The notes: generated by a model not told the origin, from the sequence alone. DNA of 64,000 nucleotides from Polyangium sp. 15x6 (GCF_029960785.1 NZ_JASBQE010000038.1:1-64000), one strand, 5' to 3'. Counted from the first letter of the stretch, positions 42,114-50,183 are shown. Translations and numbers: made by a program.

Positions 42114-42596
42114 TCAGGGTTTCCGCGGCTTCGCCTTGGGGAACGTCACGTATCCCTTCGCCGTCATCCAGGTCATGACCTCGACGCGCAATCGACCGGC
42201 CTTCACCGCCGGATCCTGCTCGGCGAGCGCCCGCGCCTCCTCCACGGAGCCCACGCGATAGAGGGCGAGGCCGCGAAGCGAGTCGTCGGATTGATCATCG
42301 AACGGCCCGGCCGCGACGATCGCGCCCTCCTCGGCCATCTTGTCGAGGTGCGCGATGTGGGCCTTCTGGATCGCCGCGAGCTCGGCCTCCGGAATCTCGT
42401 TCGCCCGCGGCCCCCGGCGAAGCAGGACGAGCTGATACTTCTCGAATTCCATGGGCCCATCGGCCGCGGGCGCCGCGGGCGCGGGCTGTACGGGTGCCTC
42501 GGGGCAACGCTCGGCCGGCGAGGAGGGACCGGAAGCGGCGCATCCTGCGAGGAGGAGCGCGACGACGAGCGAGGAGAGGGTTTGGCGCGGAGGCAT
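42114..42596 (-). CDS. YCII-domain lipoprotein
   Basis: 160 residues from the ATG at 42596. The lipobox is LLAGC. After a Pro/Ala-rich linker the C-terminal about 110 residues match the YciI-like dimeric alpha/beta barrel fold: YQLVLLRRGPRANEIPE, then HIAHLDKMAEEGAIVAAGPF, SLRGLALYRVGSVEEARAL and DPAVKAGRLRVEVMTW, with the characteristic His in the helix. YCII domains are usually cytoplasmic, so an exported, lipid-anchored version is uncommon. It is the middle gene of a three-gene operon. Confidence 0.8.
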   Translation of the reverse strand: MPPRQTLSSLVVALLLAGCAASGPSSPAERCPEAPVQPAPAAPAADGPMEFEKYQLVLLRRGPRANEIPEAELAAIQKAHIAHLDKMAEEGAIVAAGPFDDQSDDSLRGLALYRVGSVEEARALAEQDPAVKAGRLRVEVMTWMTAKGYVTFPKAKPRKP

Positions 42597-42618
42597 CCTG
42601 GGCAGGATACGGGACGGC

Positions 42619-44337
42619 CTACCGGATGTCACTCGCGTCGGGGAACTGAATGCTCGGGTCCTTGATTTCCGTCGCGGCCGCGACCTTGCCCACGAGCTCG
42701 TCGATGAGCGGATCGATGCCGGTGTTGTAGAGCGGATCGTCCCACTCGCCGTCGTGGAACCAGCTCTTCAGGATCTCGAGCTTCTTGATCGTGCTCTCCT
42801 TGTCGAAGACCGTCGGGTTCGGCGCGTCGAGCTCCTTCTTCATCAGGTAGAGCCCCATCCGGATCGCGTTCGTCACCATCCGTGTATGCGCCGGCTGCCG
42901 CGCCGGATCGGCCACGACGTGCCGCGTCCCTTCGAGCTGGCGCGTCAGCAAGAACGGCCGCGGGCTTGCCCATTTGCCGTGGCCGGCGGCGTTGTAGTCC
43001 TCCTTGTTCCGATCACGATCCGGCGCCTTCGCGTTCAGCCATCCGAGCGGCGCGCGCGCCTTCGCGACCATCCCCTTCGCCATCAAGAAGCCGTGATGGA
43101 TCGCGTACCGGTTCATCAGCGTCGAGAGGAAATAATCGCCGTCGATCGAGGGGATGCCGTTGCCAGCGATGAGCAGGGGCGCGTCGTATTCCCACGCGGT
43201 CCAGAACCACGATTGCTGGATCACGTCGGTCTGCAGCTCGCGGATGTCCTCGTCCTCGGGCACGTCGGCGAAATCGGGCATCTCGATGCAGGTGCTCGCG
43301 CCCGTGCAATGCAAAGGGTTCACCCGGATGATGTCGCCCACGTGCCAGATCGGGTTGCGATCGATCGCGCGATTGCGCGCCGCCTCCGTGGGCCCCGTGG
43401 TCGCGCTCGGCGGCTCGGCCCCGTGCCAGACATCCGGGTATTCGTCCGTCTTCATGCGGAAGAGCATGTGCTGCGCGATCTGCACGCTCTTCCATTTCTC
43501 GCGCATCCAGGCGATGCCGGGCTCGTCGGCGCCGCCGTTCCAGGGATCGGGCGCGGTCATCTCGTCGATGGCGTCGTAGAACCGCCAGAACTTCGCCTCG
43601 TCGCCCGGATCGGCGAGGTATTCGTCGACGATCGCGTACCAGTCCTCCTCGAGCCCCATGATCGGCCGCTGCGCGTGCCAGGGGATCCACTCGGCCACGC
43701 TTTCGAAGGGCGGAAGGCCGGCCGGCGTGTTGAACGGATCCTCCGACCAGCGATCGAACGGAATGCCCACGCGGAGCTCGCGGAGGTCGATCGCGTCGAG
43801 CTCGTCCGCCACGGCCTCGGCTTTTTCGATGCTGTCGACGGTGCCGTCGAGGACCTTTAGCTTCTGCTCCTCGAGGGACGCGAGAAACACCCGATCCCGC
43901 GCCTCGCGGCGCTCGTACGAATCCATGACCCCCTCGGGCGGCAATTCGCCGAGGACCTCGCCGCCCGGCTGGTACGGCCGAAACGCCGTCGAGGAGACCG
44001 GGACGATCGCGTGCTTCTTCCGCAGCGCCTCGATCATGGCCACGATGGCGTCCGTCTCCTCGGCGCCGACCTGATCCGCCTCGGCCCTGCGGCGAATCGT
44101 GGCCTCGTCGTAGTCGATCGCCGCGATATCGATTCCGTCCGGAGCATGGCAACCGGCGCAAGGACCTCGCACGCCCGGCTTGCGGAACGCCTTCAGGCCT
44201 TCCTGGATCACCGCGTCGAGCGCGGGATCCGTCGGCGGATCTCCGGGGCCCGCGCCGCTGCCGGAGGAGCCGCCCCCGCCGCAGGCGAGGAGCGAGGACG
44301 AGACGAAGAGCAATCCCGTGAAAGCGAGGATGCGCAT
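42619..44337 (-). CDS. Single-heme cytochrome c-type lipoprotein
   Basis: 572 residues from the ATG at 44337. Lipobox SLLAC is followed by a Gly/Ser linker. One heme-binding motif, CAGCHAPDGIDIAAIDYDE, lies near residue 60, in a cytochrome c domain of about 110 residues. The large remainder (residues about 150-570) is helical, rich in Trp and His (WFWTAWEYDAPLLIAG, MNRYAIHHGFLMAKG), and not recognised; two cysteines (HCTGASTCIEM) may form a disulfide. An envelope oxidoreductase or electron-transfer role is possible. First gene of a three-gene operon with a YCII lipoprotein and an outer-membrane protein. Confidence 0.7.
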   Translation of the reverse strand: MRILAFTGLLFVSSSLLACGGGGSSGSGAGPGDPPTDPALDAVIQEGLKAFRKPGVRGPCAGCHAPDGIDIAAIDYDEATIRRRAEADQVGAEETDAIVAMIEALRKKHAIVPVSSTAFRPYQPGGEVLGELPPEGVMDSYERREARDRVFLASLEEQKLKVLDGTVDSIEKAEAVADELDAIDLRELRVGIPFDRWSEDPFNTPAGLPPFESVAEWIPWHAQRPIMGLEEDWYAIVDEYLADPGDEAKFWRFYDAIDEMTAPDPWNGGADEPGIAWMREKWKSVQIAQHMLFRMKTDEYPDVWHGAEPPSATTGPTEAARNRAIDRNPIWHVGDIIRVNPLHCTGASTCIEMPDFADVPEDEDIRELQTDVIQQSWFWTAWEYDAPLLIAGNGIPSIDGDYFLSTLMNRYAIHHGFLMAKGMVAKARAPLGWLNAKAPDRDRNKEDYNAAGHGKWASPRPFLLTRQLEGTRHVVADPARQPAHTRMVTNAIRMGLYLMKKELDAPNPTVFDKESTIKKLEILKSWFHDGEWDDPLYNTGIDPLIDELVGKVAAATEIKDPSIQFPDASDIR

Positions 44338-44440
44338 GGAGACATGTTCCTGAACCTTCGAGTTCGAAGCAAGCCCGAAGCAGCGCGCGACCCGAGGGTT
44401 GTCGATAGACGTGCCTCGTGTAGCATCCTGTCGGCGCTCG

Positions 44441-45328
44441 ATGACCGCACCTCCTCGCCTCCTGCCCGCCCAGATCGTCGCGCTCGGCCCCCTCGGACGC
44501 GTCTCGCCCGAGCTTCGCCGCGCGCTCTCGGGGGCGGGCTTCGAGCCCATGCCGCAGCCGGCCGAGGGCGACTGGCTCGCGTGCCACCCCGAGCGCGGCC
44601 AGAAGTATGCCGAATTCGTCGCGGAAAAGCGGCTCGTCCCCGACGAAGCTCGCCGCACGCTCGCGCTCCTCCCGCTCGGCGTGCCGGCGCGACCGGGCAT
44701 TCCGCGGCCTGGGCTCCTCCGCGACGCCCTCGAGGCTTTTTATGCTCTGCCGGCGCGCCTGCTCCCGCGCGTCCCGCTCGCGGAGGTCGGCATGCGGACG
44801 CGCATCAACGCGCACACGGGGAAGGTCCAGCTCTACACGCCGCACATCCTCGCCTTCCTGAAGCAGCGATTGCCCCCGGACGTGTTTGCGCTCGCGGCCA
44901 TCACCGGCGAGGATCTCTATCCCGACGAGTCCTGGAACTTCGTGTTCGGCATCGCCACACTGCGCCACCGCGTCGGCGTCTTCAGCTTCGCGCGGTACGA
45001 CCCGGCCTTCCACGAGGAGCCCCTCCGCCCCGGCGACGAAAAGCTCGTGCTGCGCCGCATGATCAAGGTGCTCGTCCACGAGGTCGGGCACATGTTCGGC
45101 CTGCGTCACTGCATTTATTTCTCGTGCCTCATGAATGGGTCGAACCACATCGAGGAGGCCGACGCGCGCCCGCAACACATCTGCCCGGTGTGCCTGCGGA
45201 AGCTCCAGCGCGCGATCGGGTTCGACGTGATATCGCGGTACGAAGCGCTCGAGCGGTTTTACGAGGGCGCGGGCCTCGACGACGAGGCGGCCTGGATCGC
45301 CGAACGGCTCGGGGAAATCCGGGCCTGA
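44441..45328 (+). CDS. Archaemetzincin-type zinc metalloprotease
   Basis: 295 residues. The diagnostic motif is complete: HEVGHMFGLRHC, then a Cys four residues on and the CLM turn, and CPVC about 16 residues later; the first three His bind the catalytic zinc, Glu is the general base, and the four Cys bind a second, structural zinc. The catalytic domain occupies the C-terminal two thirds (MRTRINAHTGKVQLYT onward). There is no signal peptide, as in the family. Substrate unknown. A TAGCAT hexamer 14 bp before the ATG could be its -10 box, with TTGTCG 16 bp further upstream. Confidence 0.92.
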   Translation: MTAPPRLLPAQIVALGPLGRVSPELRRALSGAGFEPMPQPAEGDWLACHPERGQKYAEFVAEKRLVPDEARRTLALLPLGVPARPGIPRPGLLRDALEAFYALPARLLPRVPLAEVGMRTRINAHTGKVQLYTPHILAFLKQRLPPDVFALAAITGEDLYPDESWNFVFGIATLRHRVGVFSFARYDPAFHEEPLRPGDEKLVLRRMIKVLVHEVGHMFGLRHCIYFSCLMNGSNHIEEADARPQHICPVCLRKLQRAIGFDVISRYEALERFYEGAGLDDEAAWIAERLGEIRA

Positions 45329-45346
45329 CGCAAGCGGAGGGATGCC

Positions 45347-46255
45347 TCAGAAAAAGGCGACCCCCACGCCCGTCGCAATCGCGACGAGGCAGAGGATCAC
45401 GTCCACGGCGCGGCGATGGCGCGCGGGCCGGATGATGGTGACGAGCATCGAGAGCACGACCATCGGGGCGCCCGCGAGCATGACGGTCCACCCGTTCGCC
45501 ACCGCGATTGCGATCGCCACGAAGGCGATGAGCAGCACGCCGCCGAACGCTGTGAAAGGCTCCCCCTCGTCGGGAGAAGAAATCCGCGCGACGGCGGCGC
45601 CCGCAGCGCCGAACGCGAGCGCAAACGCGCCGGCCCCTTCCCAGGCCCAAAAAGACGGCGCCTCGGAGGCGACCATGATCGCGGCGAACACCATCGCCGC
45701 GAAGAGCGCCGCGGACGACTCGATCACGAGCCCTACGACGTACCCGGCGGCGGCCATCTGGCCGCGTGTATTCACCTGCTCGACGACCCGGTCCCGCTCC
45801 CATTGCTGGTGCCCGCTGAGGTTCGTCGGCTCGCCGATGGGGACGCCGCCGTGCGGGTACAGGATCGCCTGCTCTTCCGGCGTGGCCGACGCCTCCGCGG
45901 CCGTCTCGGCGAGCGACGGTCCGCCGCTCAACCCGAGCACGGAGGCGCCGAGGGCGACGAGCCCCAAGAGCGCCGTGGGAACGGCCACGGCCGAAGCATC
46001 GGGCACCTTGAAAAAGCCCGCGGCGCCGAGCGCGAGCGTCACGGCGGAGGCGCCGAGCAAGCGGTAGAGGGCGCCACGATCGACGGGCTTGTTTCCCGAA
46101 ACGGCGCTCACGACCTGGCCCGCGTTGCCGGGAATCCAGGCGCTCACGAGCGCCGCGCCGGCGAGGAGCCACGAGGCTCGCGTCGGGGGCACGGAGGCGA
46201 GTGCGGCAGCGACCGGGACGAGGTGGCGCGCGAAAACGAAGGCAAATCGTGCCAT
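45347..46255 (-). CDS. Polytopic membrane protein of unknown function
   Basis: 302 residues with about eight hydrophobic helices: a pair near the N-terminus, two around residues 65-110, and four in residues 170-300. The central loop (GPSLAETAAEASATPEEQ, then HGGVPIGEPTNLSGHQQWER) is hydrophilic. No transport or enzyme signature is visible. It converges on the archaemetzincin gene (18 bp between stops) and diverges from a small SpoIIAA-like gene. Confidence 0.6.
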   Translation of the reverse strand: MARFAFVFARHLVPVAAALASVPPTRASWLLAGAALVSAWIPGNAGQVVSAVSGNKPVDRGALYRLLGASAVTLALGAAGFFKVPDASAVAVPTALLGLVALGASVLGLSGGPSLAETAAEASATPEEQAILYPHGGVPIGEPTNLSGHQQWERDRVVEQVNTRGQMAAAGYVVGLVIESSAALFAAMVFAAIMVASEAPSFWAWEGAGAFALAFGAAGAAVARISSPDEGEPFTAFGGVLLIAFVAIAIAVANGWTVMLAGAPMVVLSMLVTIIRPARHRRAVDVILCLVAIATGVGVAFF

Positions 46256-46318
46256 TTTTGGTGCTCATCCCGGATGGACTTGCGTCGTGCCGGGAACGAT
46301 GGATGGACGTGGGGCCGC

Positions 46319-46756
46319 ATGGACGATACCTGGGAGCGCGTCGGAACGCACTGGAACCGTTTCGAGCCGCCCGATCTGCTCCACACGCGTGCCATCGGCC
46401 CCATCTCCCGTGACGAGTTCGCGACCGCGCTCGACGTGATCGAGCACCACGCAAAGCAGGGCCCGATCTTCTGGCTCGTCGACCTCACGCACCTCGACGG
46501 CATCGCGCCGGAGGCCCGGCGGCTGCTCTCGGAGCGCGACGCCCGCGCGTTCCTGCGTGGGATCGTGCTCATCGGCGGCGGATTCTCGCAGCGCGTCCTC
46601 GCCACGCTGGCCATCAAGGCCGTGCGGCTCTTCTGGCGCCACAAGACCCACGTGCCGTTCGTCTTCCTCGCGGACGAGCGCGAGGCGCGCGCGTGGATCG
46701 AGGCGGAACGGCGCGCTCACACCGGCGCCCGCGCGAGAGCCCCATCGAACCCCTGA
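46319..46756 (+). CDS. SpoIIAA/STAS-like small protein
   Basis: 145 residues from the ATG at 46319. The pattern of alternating strands and helices (RFEPPDLLHTRAIGPISRDE, GPIFWLVDLTHLDGIAPEAR, RGIVLIGGGFSQRVLATLAI, VPFVFLADEREARAWIEAE) matches the SpoIIAA-like/STAS-related proteins common in myxobacteria. There is no conserved Ser or Thr phosphorylation site of the anti-anti-sigma type, so a direct sigma-regulating role is unproven. It diverges from a membrane protein gene and converges on the AAC(6')-like gene. Confidence 0.6.
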   Translation: MDDTWERVGTHWNRFEPPDLLHTRAIGPISRDEFATALDVIEHHAKQGPIFWLVDLTHLDGIAPEARRLLSERDARAFLRGIVLIGGGFSQRVLATLAIKAVRLFWRHKTHVPFVFLADEREARAWIEAERRAHTGARARAPSNP

Positions 46757-46782
46757 TCGGCGACCCATCGAGAGGGGCCAAA

Positions 46783-47322
46783 TCAGGCGCCGCGGTGAAT
46801 GATCATCAAGAGCAACCGACCATCCGGCGTCTCGACCACCGAAACGTCGCGAAAGCCCGCCTTGCGATAACAAGCCACCGCGCGGCCATTCGTCGGATCC
46901 GGATCGGTCTGGATCTTGGTCACGCGCGGATCGGCGAACAGAAAATCGAGAAACGCGCGGACCATGCGGGTGCCGAGGCCTTTGCCGATACGCTCGGCGT
47001 CGGCGATGAACTGGTCGATGCCGAGCGCGCACGGGTCCGTCTCGTCGAGCCACCAGCCGTCGGCCTGGCTCGCCATGACCCGATACGCCTGGATGTACGC
47101 GAAAGGCTTTCCGTCCTCGCACGCGAGGTACGGAATGGCGCCGCCCGGAGCGTCGAGCGGCAAGGTACCGGCCTCCGCGAGGCACGGGAGGTACTCGTCG
47201 CGCAGCTCGTCGAGGGTCGGCGTGGGTTGCCACCATTCCGCGACGTGCGGGCGCGTGAGCCAGGCGTGCATCAAGGGGAGCTCGGCCTCGGTGAGGGGGC
47301 GGAAGGTGATGGGCGGAGGCAT
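46783..47322 (-). CDS. AAC(6')-Ib-like aminoglycoside 6'-N-acetyltransferase (GNAT)
   Basis: 179 residues from the ATG at 47322. The sequence is a GNAT acetyltransferase with the specific signatures of the AAC(6')-I group: WLTRPHVAEWWQP, EYLP, PYLACEDGKPFAYIQAY, DGWWLDETDP, GIDQFIADAERIGKGLGTRM (acetyl-CoA binding), VTKIQTDPDPTNGRAVACY and RKAGF. It would transfer acetyl to the 6' amine of aminoglycosides. Soil bacteria often carry such chromosomal homologues, and it need not confer resistance as expressed. It converges on the SpoIIAA-like gene. No integron site or IS flanks it directly; the integron-like cluster is 4 kb away. Confidence 0.85.
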   Translation of the reverse strand: MPPPITFRPLTEAELPLMHAWLTRPHVAEWWQPTPTLDELRDEYLPCLAEAGTLPLDAPGGAIPYLACEDGKPFAYIQAYRVMASQADGWWLDETDPCALGIDQFIADAERIGKGLGTRMVRAFLDFLFADPRVTKIQTDPDPTNGRAVACYRKAGFRDVSVVETPDGRLLLMIIHRGA

Positions 47323-47851
47323 GGGCGGGGAGTTTACCCCAGCCAGGGGCGTCGAGCGGCCTGGACGTGCCGGGGCGGGGGGCCGGTGGCTCGGGAGCGG
47401 GCCGCGGGCGAGGTGTCGTGTAGAACGTGGAGGTTGAACGCGTTCGAGATCGGCGGCTTTGGCCCGTTGAGCCTGATGAGCCGCAACGCGACGGGGCCGA
47501 TGGAACGGATGCTCTCCGCACCACGTTTCCGTGACGTTGATGCGGGGGTTCAAATCACCGTCACGCATGGAGGAGAGCAAGGGACCGGCACTCGGTCGGA
47601 GTGGAGCGCAAGAGTGTGCAACGGCAAGCACCAGGCGAAGACACGACGAAGCATCGGCAGCCCCTCGGTGGTCTCAGGTCACGCCACACCACTCCCGCGG
47701 CGGTGAGCGGCCCTGCGTTCTTCCCTGGGGCGCCTCGTGCCACGGAGGCCGACGAGCTGGCGAGAGCGTCGCCGGGACACTCGGACCCACGTCGTCCACG
47801 CCAAAGCCAGCCGTTCCGCGCGCGTCAGCGGCTCACGAAGGCTGGTGCCCC
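47323..47851. other. Gene-free region left of the GTAC array
   Basis: 530 bp without a convincing gene. A 7-bp inverted repeat (CGTGACG at 47530-47536, CGTCACG at 47559-47565) encloses GGGGGTTCAAATCAC, which resembles a tRNA T-arm loop, but no full tRNA cloverleaf could be built around it. Degenerate relatives of the array box may continue left (GTTC at 47813). Confidence 0.5.
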
Positions 47852-48183
47852 GTACCGAACCACGCGCCACCCGGCGCGGCGAAACGAGCCGCGTACAGGT
47901 CGCCGCGTCAGCCGCCGTCGCGCGTTACGCTCGCGTACAAGAAAGCTCGCCAGCGGCATGCGCGGCGCTCGGGCCGTACAAAAGGGGACGGCGGCGGCCG
48001 AGGAGCCGCAAAGGCCCGTACCGATCGACGCATGACCGGCCGGCGTCCGTCTCCCCGCCGTACAACTCCGTGGCGCGGCCGCCCTTCTCCGCGATGCGCG
48101 CGTACACGAAGCCTCCTCGGCGGCGCGTTGACGCGCCTGTACGTGCCGCTGCGCGGGTGAAGCGCTGCGCTGCGGTTTTGTAC
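47852..48183. repeat. Phased array of nine GTAC boxes at 41-42 bp intervals
   Basis: GTAC occurs at 47852, 47893, 47935, 47976, 48018, 48060, 48102, 48139 and 48180. The intervals are 41, 42, 41, 42, 42, 42, 37 and 41 bp. A GTAG at 48221 continues the period. The base before the box is usually C, and C/G-rich; A often follows. The DNA between boxes is not conserved, so this is a set of short sites with fixed spacing and not a normal tandem repeat. The mixed 41/42 spacing rules out a coding repeat and is close to four helical turns, which would place all boxes on one face of the DNA. It lies immediately upstream of the promoter of the 48234 gene. Confidence 0.85.
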
Positions 48184-48197
48184 GTCAACATAGGATC

Positions 48198-48227
48198 TTG
48201 CATCCGTGCCGCCGCTTCGTGTAGCGT
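48198..48227 (+). promoter_or_regulatory. Predicted promoter of the coiled-coil gene
   Basis: TTGCAT (48198-48203), an 18-bp spacer and TAGCGT (48222-48227), followed 6 bp later by the ATG at 48234 with no ribosome site. A leaderless message is predicted. The last clear GTAC box ends 14 bp before the -35 hexamer. Confidence 0.5.
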
Positions 48228-48233
48228 CCCACC

Positions 48234-49112
48234 ATGCGGCTCAGGACATTCGATACCGACATCGCGCCGCTCCCCGTTCGGGAGCACCTCATTTACTCGC
48301 TGGGGATGTGCGAGAACCACGTTCTCGCAAAGCAACACGTCGTCGTGTTCTCGACGCTGCTCGACCATTGGCAGGCCACGTTCGCGCAATTCTTGGCGCT
48401 GCAGGACAAGATCTCCCGGGCGGAGGCCCGCATCGATGCCTGTGACGACACGCTCGACGTGTTCGTGGACGACGTCGCGGACGCGCTGCTGTACGGCAAC
48501 AACGATCGCACGTCGGCCGAGTTCCGGTCCTTCTTCGGCTCGAAGCAACCCCACGAGATCAAGCGGCCCATCCTGGGCGAAGAGCTGGAAACCGTGCGCG
48601 CGTGGATCTCGGCGCTGAAGAATTCGCCGAAGCCGCTGCTCGTGGAGCTCGGCGCACGAGGGGAAGTTTTGGTGGCGAATGCGGATCAAGCGGTCACCGC
48701 GCTCGGGCTCGCGCAGCAGGAGTTTCGGACGTTCCGTCTCACGGGTGGATACAGCCAATTCATCGACGCCGTGAACACAGGCCGGAAAACGGTGTACGCC
48801 GAGCTCGGAAAGCTGCGGCATCAGCCCGAAGGAAAGGGGCTGCCTGCGGATTTCGCGGATCAGTTTTTCCGCCACGAGCCGCGACGGAACAAGAAGCAAA
48901 CGGTCGAGGCCGTGCGCGCGAGGATCGCAGCGCTGATGGCCGAGCTGGAGAAGGAGACGGCCGCACTGGCAGCGCTGGAGGCGAAGGCCAAGGGCGCGGA
49001 GGAGGCCGAGCAGGCGCGGAAAGGGCTGGAGGCGGAGCTTGCTGCCGCCGAGCAGGCGCGCGCCGAGCTGGAGAAGAAGACGGCGGAGATCAAGGCCAAG
49101 CTGAAGCGGTAG
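48234..49112 (+). CDS. Coiled-coil protein of unknown function downstream of the GTAC array
   Basis: 292 residues. The first about 200 residues are helical and contain LIYSLGMCENHVLAKQHVVV, DDTLDVFVDDVADALLYG and LRLTGGYSQFIDAVNTGRK-like amphipathic segments. The last about 75 residues are a long Glu/Lys/Ala-rich coiled coil (AELEKETAALAALEAKAKGA to ELEKKTAEIKAKLKR). There is no signal peptide, membrane helix or recognised catalytic motif. It starts right after the GTAC array and its promoter, so the array probably controls this gene or its product acts on the array. No recognised family; a structural or DNA-associated role is only a guess. Confidence 0.75.
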   Translation: MRLRTFDTDIAPLPVREHLIYSLGMCENHVLAKQHVVVFSTLLDHWQATFAQFLALQDKISRAEARIDACDDTLDVFVDDVADALLYGNNDRTSAEFRSFFGSKQPHEIKRPILGEELETVRAWISALKNSPKPLLVELGARGEVLVANADQAVTALGLAQQEFRTFRLTGGYSQFIDAVNTGRKTVYAELGKLRHQPEGKGLPADFADQFFRHEPRRNKKQTVEAVRARIAALMAELEKETAALAALEAKAKGAEEAEQARKGLEAELAAAEQARAELEKKTAEIKAKLKR

Positions 49113-49550
49113 AGGGCAGGGGCGCTTCCGCTGCCGCTGCCGCTTCCGCTTCGGATTCCGGAGACCCTCACCCGTCGTGACCCGACGCGTACGGCGCTGC
49201 TCGCGGTGCTCATCCAGAGCGAGATCACGGCCGCTGCGGCGGGGGATGTCGAGCTCGTAGCCATTTCGCACGACGCCGCAGGCAAGCATCCTCACGATGC
49301 ACCCCGTGGGCGACCCATCGATCGACGCCCCGCGCGCGGCCCATAGCGCGGTAGGGAAGCTCCTCGACGCGATGATGGTGGCCACGCGCCGAGGTAGCCC
49401 CCGTCGGCGCAGGCGACCCAAGTAAGCGCAGGTCCGCCAAGGTAACGACAAACTCGCGGCGAGCGCGCATCGGCGGATTGCGAGTTCCCGGCCCAGGGCA
49501 GCGCGCGGGCGGCGGCGGGCGCGCCGGGCCGGAGACCTCGCAATCAGCGG
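49113..49550. other. Region with decayed coding pattern and a CTTCCG/CTGCCG tract
   Basis: A pyrimidine-rich tract of CCGCTT and CTGCCG words lies at about 49128-49155. On the minus strand, protein-like pieces occur in different frames ([15 protein letters not shown] near 49560; GCIVRMLACGVVRNGYELDI near 49250-49320), suggesting that the collagen-like gene once continued here or that another gene has decayed through frameshifts. Confidence 0.4.
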
Positions 49551-49982
49551 TCATGTGGGCGAATGTGTCGACGACGTCCTTGGGGAGCGGCGAAGGGGCG
49601 GCGAGACATGGCCTACGGCGCCGAGCGCGCCTGTCGCACCCGTCGCGCCGGTCGCACCCGTGGGACCGACTGCGCCTGTCGCACCCGTCGCGCCGGTCGG
49701 CCCCGTGGGACCGGTGGGGCCCGTAGGACCGGTAGGACCGGTAGGGCCTGTAGGACCGGTGGGGCCCGTAGCACCGACGGGTTTCGCATTGCCGCTGGGA
49801 CCGGCGGGGCCGAGTGTCTGGAGAGCTTCGCGGCTCATCGCCGAGTGCTCGGTGTCGTCTTCCGGGGTCGTGGAGTCTTCCGGCACTCCGATGCATCCCC
49901 CCGCGACGGCGACGAGCAGCGCAGCAACGCAACCGTGCGTCGCCGAGGGCCATCCAGGACAGCGGCGCTTCATCATATTCAT
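49551..49982 (-). CDS. Collagen-like (GPTG repeat) lipoprotein, probably frameshifted at the 3' end
   Basis: 143 residues from the ATG at 49982 (GGGAGAG upstream). The signal peptide ends in a lipobox (VAGGC). After an acidic Thr/Glu linker, about 20 G-x-y triplets follow ([18 protein letters not shown]), the collagen-like pattern that can form a triple helix on the cell surface. The underlying DNA is a run of near-identical 9-bp words and is prone to slippage. After the repeats the frame ends in an unlike tail ([17 protein letters not shown]), while a neighbouring frame keeps a protein-like sequence, so a frameshift is likely just after the repeats. Confidence 0.65.
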   Translation of the reverse strand: MNMMKRRCPGWPSATHGCVAALLVAVAGGCIGVPEDSTTPEDDTEHSAMSREALQTLGPAGPSGNAKPVGATGPTGPTGPTGPTGPTGPTGPTGPTGATGATGAVGPTGATGATGATGALGAVGHVSPPLRRSPRTSSTHSPT

Positions 49983-50183
49983 GGTTCTCTCCCGCGAAGA
50001 CCGTCGAGCACATATCCTCGAAAAAGCGGACTGTCGCGATTCGTCGCCCAGTCGGGAGGGCGACCTTGCCATGTTTTTTTCTTGTCGCCATCTGATGGGT
50101 GCCAGGAGCCACGGCTAAAGCAGGGTCGTACAAGCTTGTCGTTACGCCTCGTACAAAATTGGTTCATCGCCGTCGATGCATTC

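Noticed and set aside
47852-48183. CRISPR array
   Set aside because: The repeated unit is only four bases with little conserved flank, and no cas gene is present.
47737-48618. Plus-strand frame in which Tyr recurs every 14 residues
   Set aside because: The period comes from GTAC boxes; intervals of 41 and 37 bp break the frame, so the periodicity is in the DNA and not in a protein.
47925-49451. Minus-strand frame of 508 codons across the GTAC array and coiled-coil gene
   Set aside because: Arg/Leu-rich shadow without a start signal; it spans two unrelated units and is antisense to a protein with clear coiled-coil periodicity.
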